Positions 10,950 to 23,000 of a stretch of 64,000 bases of DNA are shown one piece after another. A program made the translations under genes and the position numbers. The DNA lies in contig PVNU02004165.1 of the NCBI GenBank assembly GCA_003013855.2, positions 62,001 through 126,000 of the forward strand, written 5' to 3'. The notes under the pieces were generated by a model. That model searched no databases, was not told the DNA's origin, and saw only the letters and a program-made list of their open reading frames with translations. The stretch is from Liriodendron chinense. Lineage: Eukaryota > Streptophyta > Magnoliopsida > Magnoliales > Magnoliaceae. Each line of letters starts with the position of its first letter. Within the stretch, counting starts at the first letter, position 1.

Positions 10950-13809
10950 TAACCTTTTTCTTTTATCGGAGCCTTCTATTGATGAGGTGCATAGTGCGGT
11001 GTTTTCTATCCCAGTGGACAGTGCCCCGAGCCCAGATGGTTTCTCGGGGGCTTTCTTTCAAGCTTGCTGGGATACGGTTAACAAAGATTTGATAGCAGTG
11101 GTGCGTTTTTTCTTTGCTGGGTGTGACATTCCTAGGGCCTTCACCACAACCCTGTTGTGCCTCATCTCAAAATCAAATGCTTCGGCTAATCTTTCGGATT
11201 ACCGCCCTATCAGCCTATGCAACTGCACTTATAAAATTTTCTCTAAATTGATTGCTTAGAGGCTGGGAACAATCCTCCCAAACATCATCTCGGTTCAACA
11301 AGGGGCTTTTATCCAAGGGAGGGCTATATCGGAAAGCTACACATTAGCCCAGGAGATATTTCAAGATATAGATAAGAAGGTTAGAGGTGAAAACATTCTG
11401 ATGAAGCTGGACATGGAAAAGGCCTATGACATGCTAGATTGGAATTTCTTGAAGGCGGTTCTCCTGAAATTTGGATTTAATTCTTAGTGGGTTAGCTTGG
11501 TTGAAAAATGTTGGAAGAACAGTTGGTTCTCGATTCTCATCAATGGAGAAAGCAATGGTTTCTTTAAATCTTCGAGGGGTTTAAGACAAGGGGATCCGAT
11601 CTCTCCTAGCCTCTTCATTTGGTGGCAAAAGCATTTAATATAGGCTTCAAGGGAATTTTTGAAAGGGGTACTTGTCAGCCTTTCAAAATGCACAGGGGCT
11701 GTCCGCTGGTCTACCATCTTCTCTATGCGGATGACACAATTCTCTTTGCTAACGGTGGAAGTCACTCTTTGAAGATTATTGCATTCTTCTTGGCCAAGTA
11801 TGAGAGAGTGTCTGGGTAGAAAATCAACCAAAGTAAAAGCTTCTTCATCATGTCGAAATATCTCTCAATAACGTGGAATAGAGTAGCGGAAAGAATTCTC
11901 AGCTTCCATAAAGGTGAGGACCCGTTTATCTATTTGGGCATCCCCATTTTTCACGGCAGAGCTAGATGGGCCTTTTTCTAGCCAATAGTTCATAAAATTC
12001 AGAATCGCATTGTCAGTTGGAAAGGTAGGCTATTGATGCAGGCAGGGAGACTAACCCTGATTAACCATGTGTTGTCTAGCATCCCCCTGCACGCGATGTC
12101 GGTGGTTAAGTTTCTTGTGGCTACTCTTCTTGATTTAGAGAAACAGTTCTAGGATTTCTATTGGGGCTGGATGGGGAAAAAAAGAAATGCCACTGGGTTT
12201 CTTGGAAGCGGATCTGTTTGCCGAAGGTTGAAGGTGGGTCAGGGGTGAGGAAGTTGAATACGATGATAAAGTCCTTTTGCCTCAAAATAGCCTGGACGGT
12301 GAAGTACAGAGCCTCCTCTTCCTGTTGGGGATCCTTCATGAGGTCTAAGTACAGAAAGGATTTAGAGCAGGCTACTGACAGTAATATTTCCTATGGGGCA
12401 TCTCCTTTTTGGAAATGTATCAACCGGTTGACTCCTGTGGTTGCAGAGCGAGTGCGCTGGATGCTCAGTAAAGATCATATAAATTTCTGGCGTGACAACT
12501 AGGCAAGGTTTGGCCCATTGCAGGAATGGCAGATTGCTCCTCCGCCGGATCATTTGCAAAATGCTAGGGTGGACCACCTTGTGGACCAGCAGGGTTTGCG
12601 TGTAGATCAGAACCTTCGAAATCTTCTCCCTTAGGTGGTCTTGGATTACGTTTGCAAGGAGGGTTTCTGCATCTCCGACATGGTGGATAAATGTATCTAG
12701 ACGGAGTCTGTGTCTAGGGAATTCATGGTGAGAATGGCTTCCAAATGCTGCAAGGATGTGGGCGATAGAAAGTGTTGGGCCAAGTGGGTCTGGAACTCTA
12801 AGTTCCCACATAAAATTGCTCTTTTTGCTCGGAGACTAATCCACAAAGCGGTTCCGGTGGATACTCGAATTCAAAATTGTGGTGTTCATATCGCCTCTAG
12901 ATGTGAGTGTTGTGCCCATGAGAGATCAGAGGTGCCGCAAATCAAATCGCTAGACCACCTCTTCTCCAAATGTGAGATAGCTATGCTATTGTGGATTTTT
13001 TTTTTAAAAATCTCTTGCTCGTCAGATACCCTCCTTCGATTTCTACTTTGACCAGGATCACTACCTGGTGGGCGTCTGCCTCCCAGTTAGATCTGCCTTC
13101 TACTTTAAGAGGTATTATTCCAGGGATAGTGCTGTGGGAAATCTGGATGACCCGTAATGCTGTTAGGATGGAGAATGTCCACATGAAAGCTTCCAAGATT
13201 ATCAGCAAGGTAGAGATTTGGTCGTGCAAGATCAGCCCCTTCCTGCCAGAGCCTACTAAGGATTTATCTCCTAGTTCTGGAGCTATCAATGTCCTTGGTT
13301 TGGTCTATAAGAATCCTAGAAGAGGTACAGTGGAAATTGTTAAATGGATCCCTCCCAAGGAAGGTTGGGTAAAGCTCAATGTTGATGGTTCGGCTAGGGA
13401 GAACCTGGGTTTCTCGGGGAGTGGAGGAGTCTGTCGTGATCGGAAAGGTAATGTACTCTTCGCTTTCTCTTTGGGGTACAATATCGGATCGAACACATGC
13501 GGCGAAGCTAGGGCAGTTGTTGAAGGCCTGTCGTTGTGCATCAATATGGGCCTTGAGCAGGTGGGAGTTAATTGTGACTCAAGGCAGTGATGATCCTACT
13601 CAATGCCAGGGAGCCAAAATCGTGGGCCTCTTGGTACTGGCGGGCTAGAGTCAAGTCTTCTAGGCAAGACATTTCAGTTGAGATCATTCATACTCTGAGG
13701 GAGGCCAACTGTGTAGCGGATGATCTTGCCAAATGGGGAACCTCGTCCCATACCAATCAATCTTTTTTTGCAGCTAGAGATCTGACGCAGGGAGGACGTG
13801 GTAGGTCGA
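10950..13809 (+). pseudogene. LINE ORF2 remnant: RT, zf-RVT, RNase H
   Basis: RT motifs appear in order: PSPDGFSGAFFQACW (10.98 kb), FRPIS-like YRPISLCN (11.2 kb), LDMEKAYDMLDW (catalytic Asp, 11.41 kb), SRGLRQGDPISPSLF (11.57 kb) and LLYADDTILF with the intact catalytic YADD (11.72 kb). The zf-RVT domain spans about 12.71-12.97 kb (WNSKFPHKIALFARRL, CECC). RNase H spans about 13.37-13.78 kb (LNVDGSARENLG, then HTLREANCVADDLAKWG). In-frame stops occur, for example after ISKLIA, FNS and FAN...SG, and the RNase H frame breaks near 13590. In an active LINE this protein would nick DNA and reverse-transcribe its own RNA in the nucleus. Confidence 0.92.
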
Positions 13810-14502
13810 TCACCGTCTCCCTAACCGATAGTTTCTCGAATCCACGAGAAGAAATAAAAGATAAAAAGAGGAAATAAATTCCGAATAATTGCTTTATTGA
13901 TGATTGAATGAATAATAACGAAATTACAATGCATATAAATAGGAAACTAAACCCTAGGTAAAGTATCAGAATCCAACTCCAACTTAAACTCCTAGAAAAC
14001 GCAACTTACTATAAATAGTAAACTTACTATTTATAGAAGTCGTTCAATCCTACTAGAACTCTTGATTTTCGGCTAAAAATAAAAAGTTTTCAAACGGGCT
14101 CAACCACGTTGTTCTACTAAATATTCTAAGCCCTTTTCATGTTGGGCACTAACTCTAAAACCATACGGATGCAAAGTTATGATCGAATTAAAACTTACTA
14201 TAAATAGTAAAACTGAAAATAAACTAGCCTAATGACTGTCGATACGGTCGATTCTCGCGATTCCGGCTTGGGCAACCCCGCATAGCGGGGTTGGTTGGCT
14301 AAAGTAGCTTGAGCTACCCCAAATTGATATATTATACGTCCCGTAACTCATTCCGGATTGTGAGATACGACCGATTTACGGTCCTGACGGTCCAGATCAC
14401 TTTCGACCCCGATCGGTCTTCTTTTGCTCCATCTGGGCCATGAAATAATTAGCGACCCGTTCTACATCAAGATCTCCCCCGCTTGATGAAAGGTCATCTT
14501 TT
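13810..14502 (-). mobile_element. Ty3-gypsy LTR end fragment (minus strand) inserted in the LINE
   Basis: On the minus strand this reads CAAGCGGGGGAGATC, a gypsy-type polypurine tract, then an LTR beginning TGATGTAGAACGGG at 14469. It runs through an AT-rich body to CTCGTGGATTCGAGAAAC and GGGAGACGGTGA at 13810. The same closing module is found in the gypsy LTRs at 29.5, 42.5 and 52.1 kb. Because the tract and a little internal sequence are present, this is a 3'-LTR end rather than a clean solo LTR. The exact junctions with the LINE are uncertain by a few tens of bases. Confidence 0.7.
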
Positions 14503-15529
14503 CCTTGATAAGGTTGATTTGGGATGCCCTCATTTCCGGCCTGGGTAGAGTGTCTGGCAGTTGTAGGCTGTGGTGGTGAGGTGGGGCCTACATGTTTTTT
14601 CTGTCTTTCGTTTTGGTGTGGCCCGGTTGGTTTTTTTGTTGGGTTCCGCCCGTTTTTGCACGTAGTTTATACATGAATATATCTCTGGCTGAGCGCCTCT
14701 TTTGAAAAGAAAAAAAAAAAAAAAAAATCCTAGGATCCATATCCAGTGCTTTATTGATGGATGTTGCAAACTGTTTTAGAAAAAGTATTTATATTTTATA
14801 TTTATTGATTGTTTTTTAAGATATAGTTTGCTTAGCTTGTTTGTAAATTATGCAATCTTGACACTGGGACAAGGCATGTGTTCAATAGATAATAGTGGGG
14901 TTATGAGTATTAGCTCCTATGGGATTGGAGTGGGCTTGATCTAGTGTGATTCAAGAAGCTCTAGGGTTGGTAAACACAAAAATGGGATATTTTGTTTTTT
15001 ATGCTTAATTGGATTTGGTATGATTCATCCCTAAGGTGAGAGGGTTCCAGAGGTCGTTCTTCTTAGATCCATGGAATATGAGATGGTTGACGTAGATTTG
15101 CATATGAAGAAGCACGGACTGTGACGTACTTTATTTTTATTTTATTTATTTATTATTTTACACACACACTCACACCAACACACAGCACAATGGGTACTTG
15201 AACCGGTGACCTCAATGTTGAAACTCACAGTCTATGACTAAGTCATAAGTAGAGAACCAACTGTGATGTACCTTAACACCATAAAAACATTTGAGATTCT
15301 AGAAGCAATTTTGTAATTATCTATAGATAGTAATAGGATTATAAATGTTACATGGAAGAAAGAGAAAAGGTTTTTATTAATAGGAATTAATTTTTCCTCT
15401 TATTAAATGTAAAGTTCAGGGGACATTTGAAACAAAAAATCTCTAGTGAGAGAATTGAGTGAGGGAGAGAGTGACATTAATGAGTAAACTCATTCATTAA
15501 TGGCCCTCTCTTGATTTCACTAGTATGCC

Positions 15530-16255
15530 TAACTTATTTGGGAGCTAGTAAATGGACGTAAATGAGAAATGGAATTAAATGTAAATTAATTGAGAGTAAT
15601 TGACTTACTTAGTTGTGTTTGGACGAGAGTAAATGAAATACATTTAAATTCAGATATTTTGGTTGGATGGGAATAGGAGGAACTGGAATGCATTGGAATT
15701 TTTCAATATATTTATAGGAACATATGTGATATCCCAAATCAACTTTAAGATCCCACATGGTGTATATATATGATATTTAATAGAAGGATTGTAATAAGCC
15801 CATTGAAATACACACACACACACACACACACTTTTGCCAAAAAAATGACAAAAGTTAGAGCCTCAAGTGGGCCACAAACTTAAGGATTGCAAACAAGCAA
15901 CTTGCCAACATTTTTAACCGTCCATTTAGATGGCCAAGTTTTGGACAGTTTGGATCATTATATTGGTGTGATCTTAGTGATATAGCCAATAATTGGATTA
16001 TTTTAGAGTATTATCAATGTGCCATGTATGTGGCAGACATGTGCACAATCGACCCCTTTTTTTTATTTGTATGACTCCCCAAGGGAGCTCAAAAAGCATT
16101 TCACCCCATTTACTTCCGAATCCTCTCTAATAGAGAGGATTTCATTACATGCTCGTTTACTCCCATCTCATTTCATTTCCATGCATTAATTACTCCCATC
16201 CAAACACACTTCAAATGCCATTTAATTACCTCCATTTACTCCCATCCAGACGGGC
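15530..16255. repeat. Possible degraded foldback (MITE-like) element
   Basis: GTGTTTGGACGAGAGTAAAT near 15615 is echoed in reverse complement by the region ending near 16210 (GTGTTTGGATGGGAGTAAT on the other strand). Both sides are rich in AAATGGA-type words. The ends are too degraded to name a superfamily or find a target duplication. Confidence 0.3.
16119..16141. repeat. Short palindrome (11-bp stem)
   Basis: AATCCTCTCTA and TAGAGAGGATT flank a single A, giving an almost perfect 23-bp palindrome in AT-rich non-coding DNA. Confidence 0.6.
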
Positions 16256-16608
16256 TGAATGTGAACCCTTCCATGGTAAGCCATGGACCTAAAAATTATG
16301 CTAAACCATGACTTAGGTGGGCCACACCACGAACAATAGTTGGGAGTGGATGTTCGCCCAATGACCCCTTCCTGATTGTATATAGGTCCCAATGACATGT
16401 GGTTTAGACATCCAGCCCATCCATTATGTGTGTCACACTTGGATGAGGGATCAGACCAAATTTTAGGCTATTCCCATGGGCCCCACCAGGTGCCTTTAGA
16501 TGTTTCAAGCATGATTTCTCATCGTTTCAGATGGTGTGGCAATGCGGCTTATTTTTGGCACATCACATAACCTAGAGGGAACCTACCAAATGCACAGCGT
16601 GGATGCCC

Positions 16609-16609
<1 letters not shown>

Positions 16610-16643
<34 letters not shown>

Positions 16644-16662
16644 CCCACCCACACACACTCAC

Positions 16663-16706
<44 letters not shown>
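16610..16706. repeat. Poly-C run followed by (CT)n microsatellite
   Basis: A 32-nt C homopolymer (16610-16641) is followed by ACACACTCACTC and then (CT)n to about 16706. Assembled homopolymer length is often unreliable. Confidence 0.9.
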
Positions 16707-16710
<4 letters not shown>

Positions 16711-16785
16711 TCCCCCTCCCAGGACTGGTTCTCATGGAAAGTTTGTGAGAGCTAATTTTGACACATTATGTGGGTACAAAAGCTG

Positions 16786-16894
16786 GACAGCCCATTAGAT
16801 GAGTCACCTCATGAAACCTACTGTGCTAAAATTTTCGGATCAGGGCAAAAAAGTTAGCCTAGGGTGTTTCAGGAGGTGACTCATTTAGTGGACC
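16786..16894. repeat. Imperfect inverted repeat just upstream of CHY1 exon
   Basis: Text with ATGAGTCACCTCATGAAAC near 16795 is matched in reverse by the region near 16866-16890 (GTTTCAGGAGGTGACTCAT). The stem is about 25 bp with a few mismatches. It ends about 80 bp before the exon acceptor. Confidence 0.5.
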
Positions 16895-16971
16895 ATCCAG
16901 ATTTTGTGCTTGACTCATGGGAATCTTAATTACATTCGTTCTATTTTTAACTATTTACTTGCATGCGCTAG

Positions 16972-17051
16972 GTCACTGGATTTATGGTGCAACATTCTAC
17001 AGCAAGGAACTTATATTAGATTACACATTGGCTACATACAAGAAGCCTCAG
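16972..17051 (+). CDS. CHY1: CHY1 exon (first visible)
   Basis: The acceptor is a pyrimidine-rich tract ending CGCTAG; the donor is CAG/GTGAGT. The exon starts with the last two bases of a codon and reads HWIYGATFYSKELILDYTLA, then TYKKPQ. This matches the family segment NWRLGADFF...LATYSKPQ that precedes the second oxyanion loop. Upstream exons were not found in the window. Confidence 0.85.
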
Positions 17052-20000
17052 GTGAGTCGCACTTGTCACATCATTTTTCTTACTTTTTTTTCCCGACACA
17101 CCAACACCACACACTCACGTACAGACACACCCACACCACATGGGCATTCGTTTCCCTGATATCTTTGTTGAAACCGACTGTCTGCCACCGAGCCATGGAG
17201 CCGGACCCACATCATCATTTTCCTACTGAAGGGTGTGTTTGTTGCACCCCATTTGATGAGAGATCATGCAATCTTGCGCCAAGTTAGATGAATAATCATG
17301 AAATGTCACAAATTTGATGATATTTGGTGCAACCCAACATACCCTAAGCTTTTATTTGATGATATTTGGTGCAACCCAACACACCCTATCTGTGTTGGGA
17401 AATTTGGAAGCAGAGGAACTCCCGTCGCTTTTATTTTATTTATTTATTTTTACTCTTTAAAGCAACAGGAGTTCCGCCGCTTCCAAATTTTCCAAAACAC
17501 TAGGCATGGAATTAACCGACACATAGAGGATAGCCCGTCCCCTTCCGAGGCTAGAAGCCACCACTGCGCTGCCCTGTTAACGGCTGATTGGTCCTCAAAG
17601 GACGCTACCTCAAACACTGAGCTAAGATACCTCCAAATCCCTGTAGCCAACTCTCCCGCACCAAACAGATGATCCACATCTACCCTATCCGGCCTCTGGT
17701 TCACTCTGCAGCATACACAAGACGAAGCAAGTTGGATCACCTTTCTTTGTACCCTGTCATCCACCGGAACAGCCCCGTGCAGAAGCTTCCATGCAAAAAC
17801 TGAAACTTTAGGTTGAATTTTAGGGTGCCACACCCATTTCGCCCAGGCTTTCCTACCTGCCGAACCATGACTGAAGCTCCAATCAGCGTTGATGGCCAGG
17901 TCACCGGAAGGCGATAAGGCCCACTTGCATCTATCCCTCCCTCGGATGTGCAAAGCCCTTCATCTCGGATGTGGTCCAAAACCACTTGAGGAAGCACCAC
18001 AAATAAATCCCAATTTGGTAGCAGACCTCCTGGACCAAGGAGCTCGTTAACTTTCTTACCAGCCAGATTTTCATGAATAGGATGCAGCCTTCCAGTCAGG
18101 GAGAAGCCCAAGCCCTTGTAAGAGTCAGATTACACCCTAACCTTCCTTATTAGAAATCTTGTCCAATAAATAGCTTCCTTGTAAGAGTTACGCTCCTGCA
18201 TTCTCTTATTAAATTATTGATCAGATTAAAAAAAAAAAAAAAAATGTTCCACTACAGCTGTTGTAGATGAGGTTTTCACACAGCTAGTTGCGTGTAGGGC
18301 CCATGAGGAGTGTGTGTGTGTGTGGTTTCACCCTACCATGAAAATCTGGCGCCCCAAAATTTTGGCCAATCCAATCATTAGGAGGGTACAAAAAAATGAA
18401 CCAAGCAAAAACCGATGGTCCACTTTATGATTGGATTGACCTGATTGCAAGGGTCCAAATTTCATGGGATGCCATTCACAACACCAAGATGGCTCCACAG
18501 TTTCATGAAATATTCCTCTACAAGAACCGCCTTGATCTCGATACTGATGAAGAAACATGTTTGAAGGTCTCTCTTATTAATGGAATGGTCATGGGAGGTG
18601 GAGCTGGATTAACCATGAATGGAAAGTTTCGGGTCGTCACAGAAAATACGGTACTTCTTTTTTCTTACTTAACATTATAATGATATACCATTTGAATGCT
18701 TCTTCCAGTAATAGTTTTATGCTTTTGTCTCTTATATGTTCATGCAATTTGTTCTTTGCTCTTAACGAGCAGCAAGTAGAGAAATGGGCTGCTTTTGGAT
18801 CAAGATCAGTTAAAGTGGGTATTGTATAGGTGTTTTTCTTTTCTCCGTAATAAATGCTTTTACATAGCTTTTCAACTTTTGTTTTCAGTGATTTTCTTTT
18901 ATAGGTTGGTAATATTTCCCATGGTGAAGATAGTTGTAAGATCAGGTTCTAATAGCCATGCGATTTTCACATCTTGCAAATTGGTGTTGAGTTTTTCTTC
19001 AATCTTGTTGTTGTTGAGGTTGTCTTTAATCTTGGTGTTGAGGTTGTCTTCAACCTTAGAATACCATGAGGGTTGTCGGTAGCCCGAGGGCACCTAGTTC
19101 GGTTTCTGGAATCTGAAAGTGATGCTGACAAGGGGTTGTCGAGCGCCCTACGGGGTCTTGGCGGGCGCCTAATAATCGACTTGATTTATGCTGGAACTCT
19201 TTGAATAGATTTTGAATCTGTCAGGCGCCCAATAGCCGATGAACTGTTAAGTCAGTTTACGCGGTTTTGCATAAATTGTTTCTAATTCCGGTTTGTTGCC
19301 AATTTAAAGGGATGTTTGTCGCCAAATGGGCTGGGTATCCTAGAGGGGATTGACAGAGTTCTACGGCAAGAGAAAGAGCTAGGGGAAAGCTTGGAGTTCT
19401 CGAGGATGAGAGAAAGAACTGGGTTTATCTTTCTCATGTGAGAATTAACTTTGTTAGCTTGGGATTTCTCTTGTGGGTTGTGATTCGGGTAAGGATTCTT
19501 CTATAATATCTTGTAGCTTCTTAATCATAGTGGATTGTTCACTTTGTGTTGTGGTTTTTTACCTGTGAGGGGTTTTTTCACGTAAAATTCAAATTGTCTT
19601 CTTGTACGTGTTGATTTACTTGATTATTGTGATTATCTCGTATGATATCTCTCGCTTTTGCTGCGGGCTGGTTGATTTTTACCAACAATTGGGAGAGAAC
19701 GCAACAAGTGGTATCAAATTAATGAGATTTTCTAGGAGAGATCATGTTGCATGGATTGATATTCGGGGAATATTAAAGGGGAGGAGATGGTTGGAGATTT
19801 AACGCTATATTTTCGGGAACTCAACAATTCTAACTATGTATGGAGTCAGATTTAAATGTTCAAGAGTAATCAATAGATGATGATACGCTACACTACTACA
19901 CACATTGAATGGAAAAACACTATAGTAGTCACAATATATACTCATAGAAGTACATCATCAACTCCAACTACTGCGTGAAGGAAATGCAGTTGCACATGCC

Positions 20001-23000
20001 CTAACTAGAATGGGAAGTAGTGGCTCACCTAATTCAAGATGCTTTTCTAGATTGGAAATCCCTACCCCAGTTGGAGGCTTGATTACCCTAGACAACACAA
20101 GAATAGGAGTGATTACAAGGGGTTAAAATGTTTTTAATTTTGTCTAGGGCTGTCTTCTCCCCTCTCATTTTAGCTGGGGAGCCCCCTTTTTAGTGAGGAT
20201 ATGATAGTTGAGGTTGCTTTTCTTTTTGTGGTGCCCTTTGTTGGTCCAAGTTTAACTCTTAACTTCTTTAGGATCAGCAACTTGTATCATGTCAGGAGTT
20301 AATTCGACCTCGAAAATTAGATTATAGAATCCAAGCTGTTGGAGACTTTTGCTCAACAACCTGGGGGGATACTAGGACATGTAAATGCAACACAAGTAAT
20401 AGTTATTATTATCATTATTTGAAAGAAAAAGTGGGAGCACACCACTTGTAATTGTTAATACGAATATTAAAGAAATAATAAAAAAAAAAAAGAATATTAA
20501 AGGATATATATATATATATATATATATATTACAACCTCATTCGGGCAGGCCTGCAACACGAAAAACAAAGTCACCAGCCCGCCTATCATATAAACGAAAA
20601 GGCTCAACTAAACACACTCATCCCATCCAAATATTACCTAAACCGATTTTGTTGAGGAATAGCTGACCCCTCCCAGTTTTTGGAACCTCTTGCAAGGAAT
20701 TGAAAACATGGCAGGCTTGCGAGGCACTACCCAAGCGAGCCAGCCCATCTGCTATGCCGTTCGCTTCCCTAGGTGTGTGGGAAATCTTCACCTCCATCTT
20801 GCGATTGAGATCAGTAACTCTCTCATGCCAGTACCATATAGACCACGGCTTAGGGGCCTTAGCGGCTAGCAAGTCCACCAAAATTTTTGAGTCACTCGCC
20901 GCCACCACCTTGGTGAACCCTTTATCCTTGCATGCAGACCCTCCACCACCGCCTTTACCTCTGCCCTATTGTTAGTTCCACCTTCATATCCTGATGAGAA
21001 GCCAAAAAGAAAAATACCCAAACTGTCTCTACATACCCCTCCCCCACCCGAGGGGCCCGGATTAACCCTGGCTGATCCGTCCACATTTAGTTTCAACCCA
21101 TTTCACCACCGTGGTCTTCTGAATCACTGGCGCTTGAGGGCGCACTCCTAGCACGTCCAGGGCCAAAGACCTAGAGAAAGATGGCTCACCAATGTTCGAA
21201 ACGCCTTGGCAGATCAAACAGATCCAATTGCTGACCTTCACTATTACCTTCCCTGGCCGCATTGGAATGTTGTCAAAACGAGCCTCATTCCTAGCTAAAC
21301 ATAGCTCCCACAAAATGATGTTGGGCACCAGCCCTGTTAAGAACTGGAAGACATCCGCTACTGCGGCAGCGCTCCACCAAACCATCAGCTTGGTCAAGAC
21401 CGGCTGGTGTCTGATATTTTGGATGTCAAAAATTTTGGCAAAGAAATCCCATACTTGGCCGGCCGATGCACTATCAGCGAACAGGTGGTCCAGCATCTTC
21501 GATCGGTGCACTGAAGCAACTGGACTCCAGCAGCATTTGCATTTGGATGCCATCAGAACTCCCCGAGCCTGAATTCTATCATCAATATGAATCACCCTGT
21601 GGATCACTCTCCAAGTTAGCAGGGAAATTTTTGGGGGTAGCTTCGAATGCCAAACCCATTTGGCCCACGACTTCCTTTCTCTCGATGCTCTACTTTGATG
21701 CCAAGCCAGATTTCTAACGAATTCCCCTATGCTAGACGCAGTCCAGATGCATCTATCAGGCCTATTGGACGTTCAAAAACCTTCACTGATTATGTGTTCT
21801 ATCACCATCTAAGGAAGAAGTTGCCATAGCTCATGATCTACACGAATGCCATCAGAGGACAGCCCATCCTTCACCGATAGCGACGCAAGATGGGAAGGAA
21901 TGGGCTGCACATTCCAGTTCTCGAGAGGCCCCAAGCCTGTCTAGTTGTCTTTCCAGAAATTCTGCTCCCCGACGCCGATCATCCACTGCCCGTTGTTTAA
22001 AATATCCAGAAGGCCAGCCCTGATTCTCTTCCACAACGGGGAGGCCACTGCTACTACCCTGTTCCCAACTTCACCCTTCAAATCCCTGTTGTACCTGGCA
22101 CTCATATACTTACCCCAGCAACTCTTCTCTGGTCTGAACTTAACCGCCTATGCCATCTTCATACGGAAGGATTTCATCACTTCCCTGAGCTTTCTGACCC
22201 CCAGCCCACCTTCAATCATAGGTTGAGAGATACGCTTCCAGCTGACCCAATGAAGGCGCTTTTTTTTCTCCTTCCCAACCCCAGAAAAAATCTGAAAAGG
22301 CCTTCTCAAGCTCCTCAATCAGACTGAACGAAACTTCCTTCGTAGCAAGCATGTGTATAGGAATGCTATTGAGCACATGTTTTATCAGCGACGTTCTACC
22401 CGCTTGCCCAATCAATCTTCCCGACCACCCGCAATTCTCCTCTTAATCCTATCAACCAATGGCTGGAAATAAACTTTCTTTGGCCTACCAGTGAACAGAG
22501 GGACTCCTAGGTATGTGAATGGCAACTTACCTTGCTTGCAGCCAATAATCCCTTCAATAGTTCTAGCCCGACCTAAGGATTGTGAAGTGGCCATAATGAA
22601 GGAACTTTTCCGCCTGTTAATCTTTTGCTCAGATGCTTTTTCATACCAGCCAAGGAAGCTAGCTATCTTCTGAAGAGTCTTGCAACCCCCGTTAGAGAAA
22701 ACAATGGTGTCATTCGCGTAAAGTAAATGAGAGACTAGCGGGCAGCCACGCCTTGTGGAGAATGGCTGGCAAAAGCCCCTTACAAACATCTAGTTCAAAC
22801 CTCTGCTCAACACCTCCGCTGCAATGATGAACAAAGCCGGAGAGATAGGATCTCCCTGGCGTAGCCCCCTTGAGGACTTGAAGAAGCCACACGCTTCGCC
22901 ATTCACCAAAATAGAAAACCAACAGTTCACCCAACACTTTTCTACAGTCCTAATCCAGTTACCATGGAAGCCAAACTTGGATAAAACTGCCTTGAGGAAG

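Larger units (their letters stand above)
10950..14727 (+). mobile_element. L1-type LINE, 5'-truncated, split by a gypsy LTR fragment
   Basis: The plus strand carries, in order, the LINE reverse transcriptase, the zf-RVT zinc-binding domain and RNase H, and ends in a 3' UTR and A-run at about 14708-14727. The endonuclease and ORF1 are absent. The 3' part is separated from RNase H by an unrelated block (about 13810-14502) that I read as a minus-strand gypsy LTR end. LINE text resumes at about 14503 with CTTGATAAGGTTGATTTGGG, matching the LDKIGLGNI tail of related copies. Multiple stops and frame changes make it dead. Confidence 0.9.
14728..16971. other. Non-coding stretch upstream of the first visible CHY1 exon
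   Basis: No coding sequence is supported. It contains an (AC)n run (15810-15831), an 11-bp-stem palindrome (16119-16141), a 32-nt C homopolymer followed by (CT)n (16610-16706) and an imperfect inverted repeat (16786-16894). I searched for the missing CHY1 exon carrying the AGGD oxyanion motif and did not find it. Confidence 0.5.
17052..18566 (+). other. CHY1 intron (1.5 kb) with LINE fragment
   Basis: Between GTGAGT at 17052 and AAG at 18566. It contains a 30-bp direct duplication (TTGATGATATTTGGTGCAAC, near 17313 and 17356), a hairpin at 17403-17487, a minus-strand LINE fragment and an A-run near 18229-18244. Confidence 0.8.

Noticed and set aside
16511..16545. MISHRF-like text suggesting a CHY1 N-terminal exon (MVSRLL in relatives)
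   Set aside because: Only three residues agree, no splice sites or flanking similarity, and it lies in repeat-like sequence.
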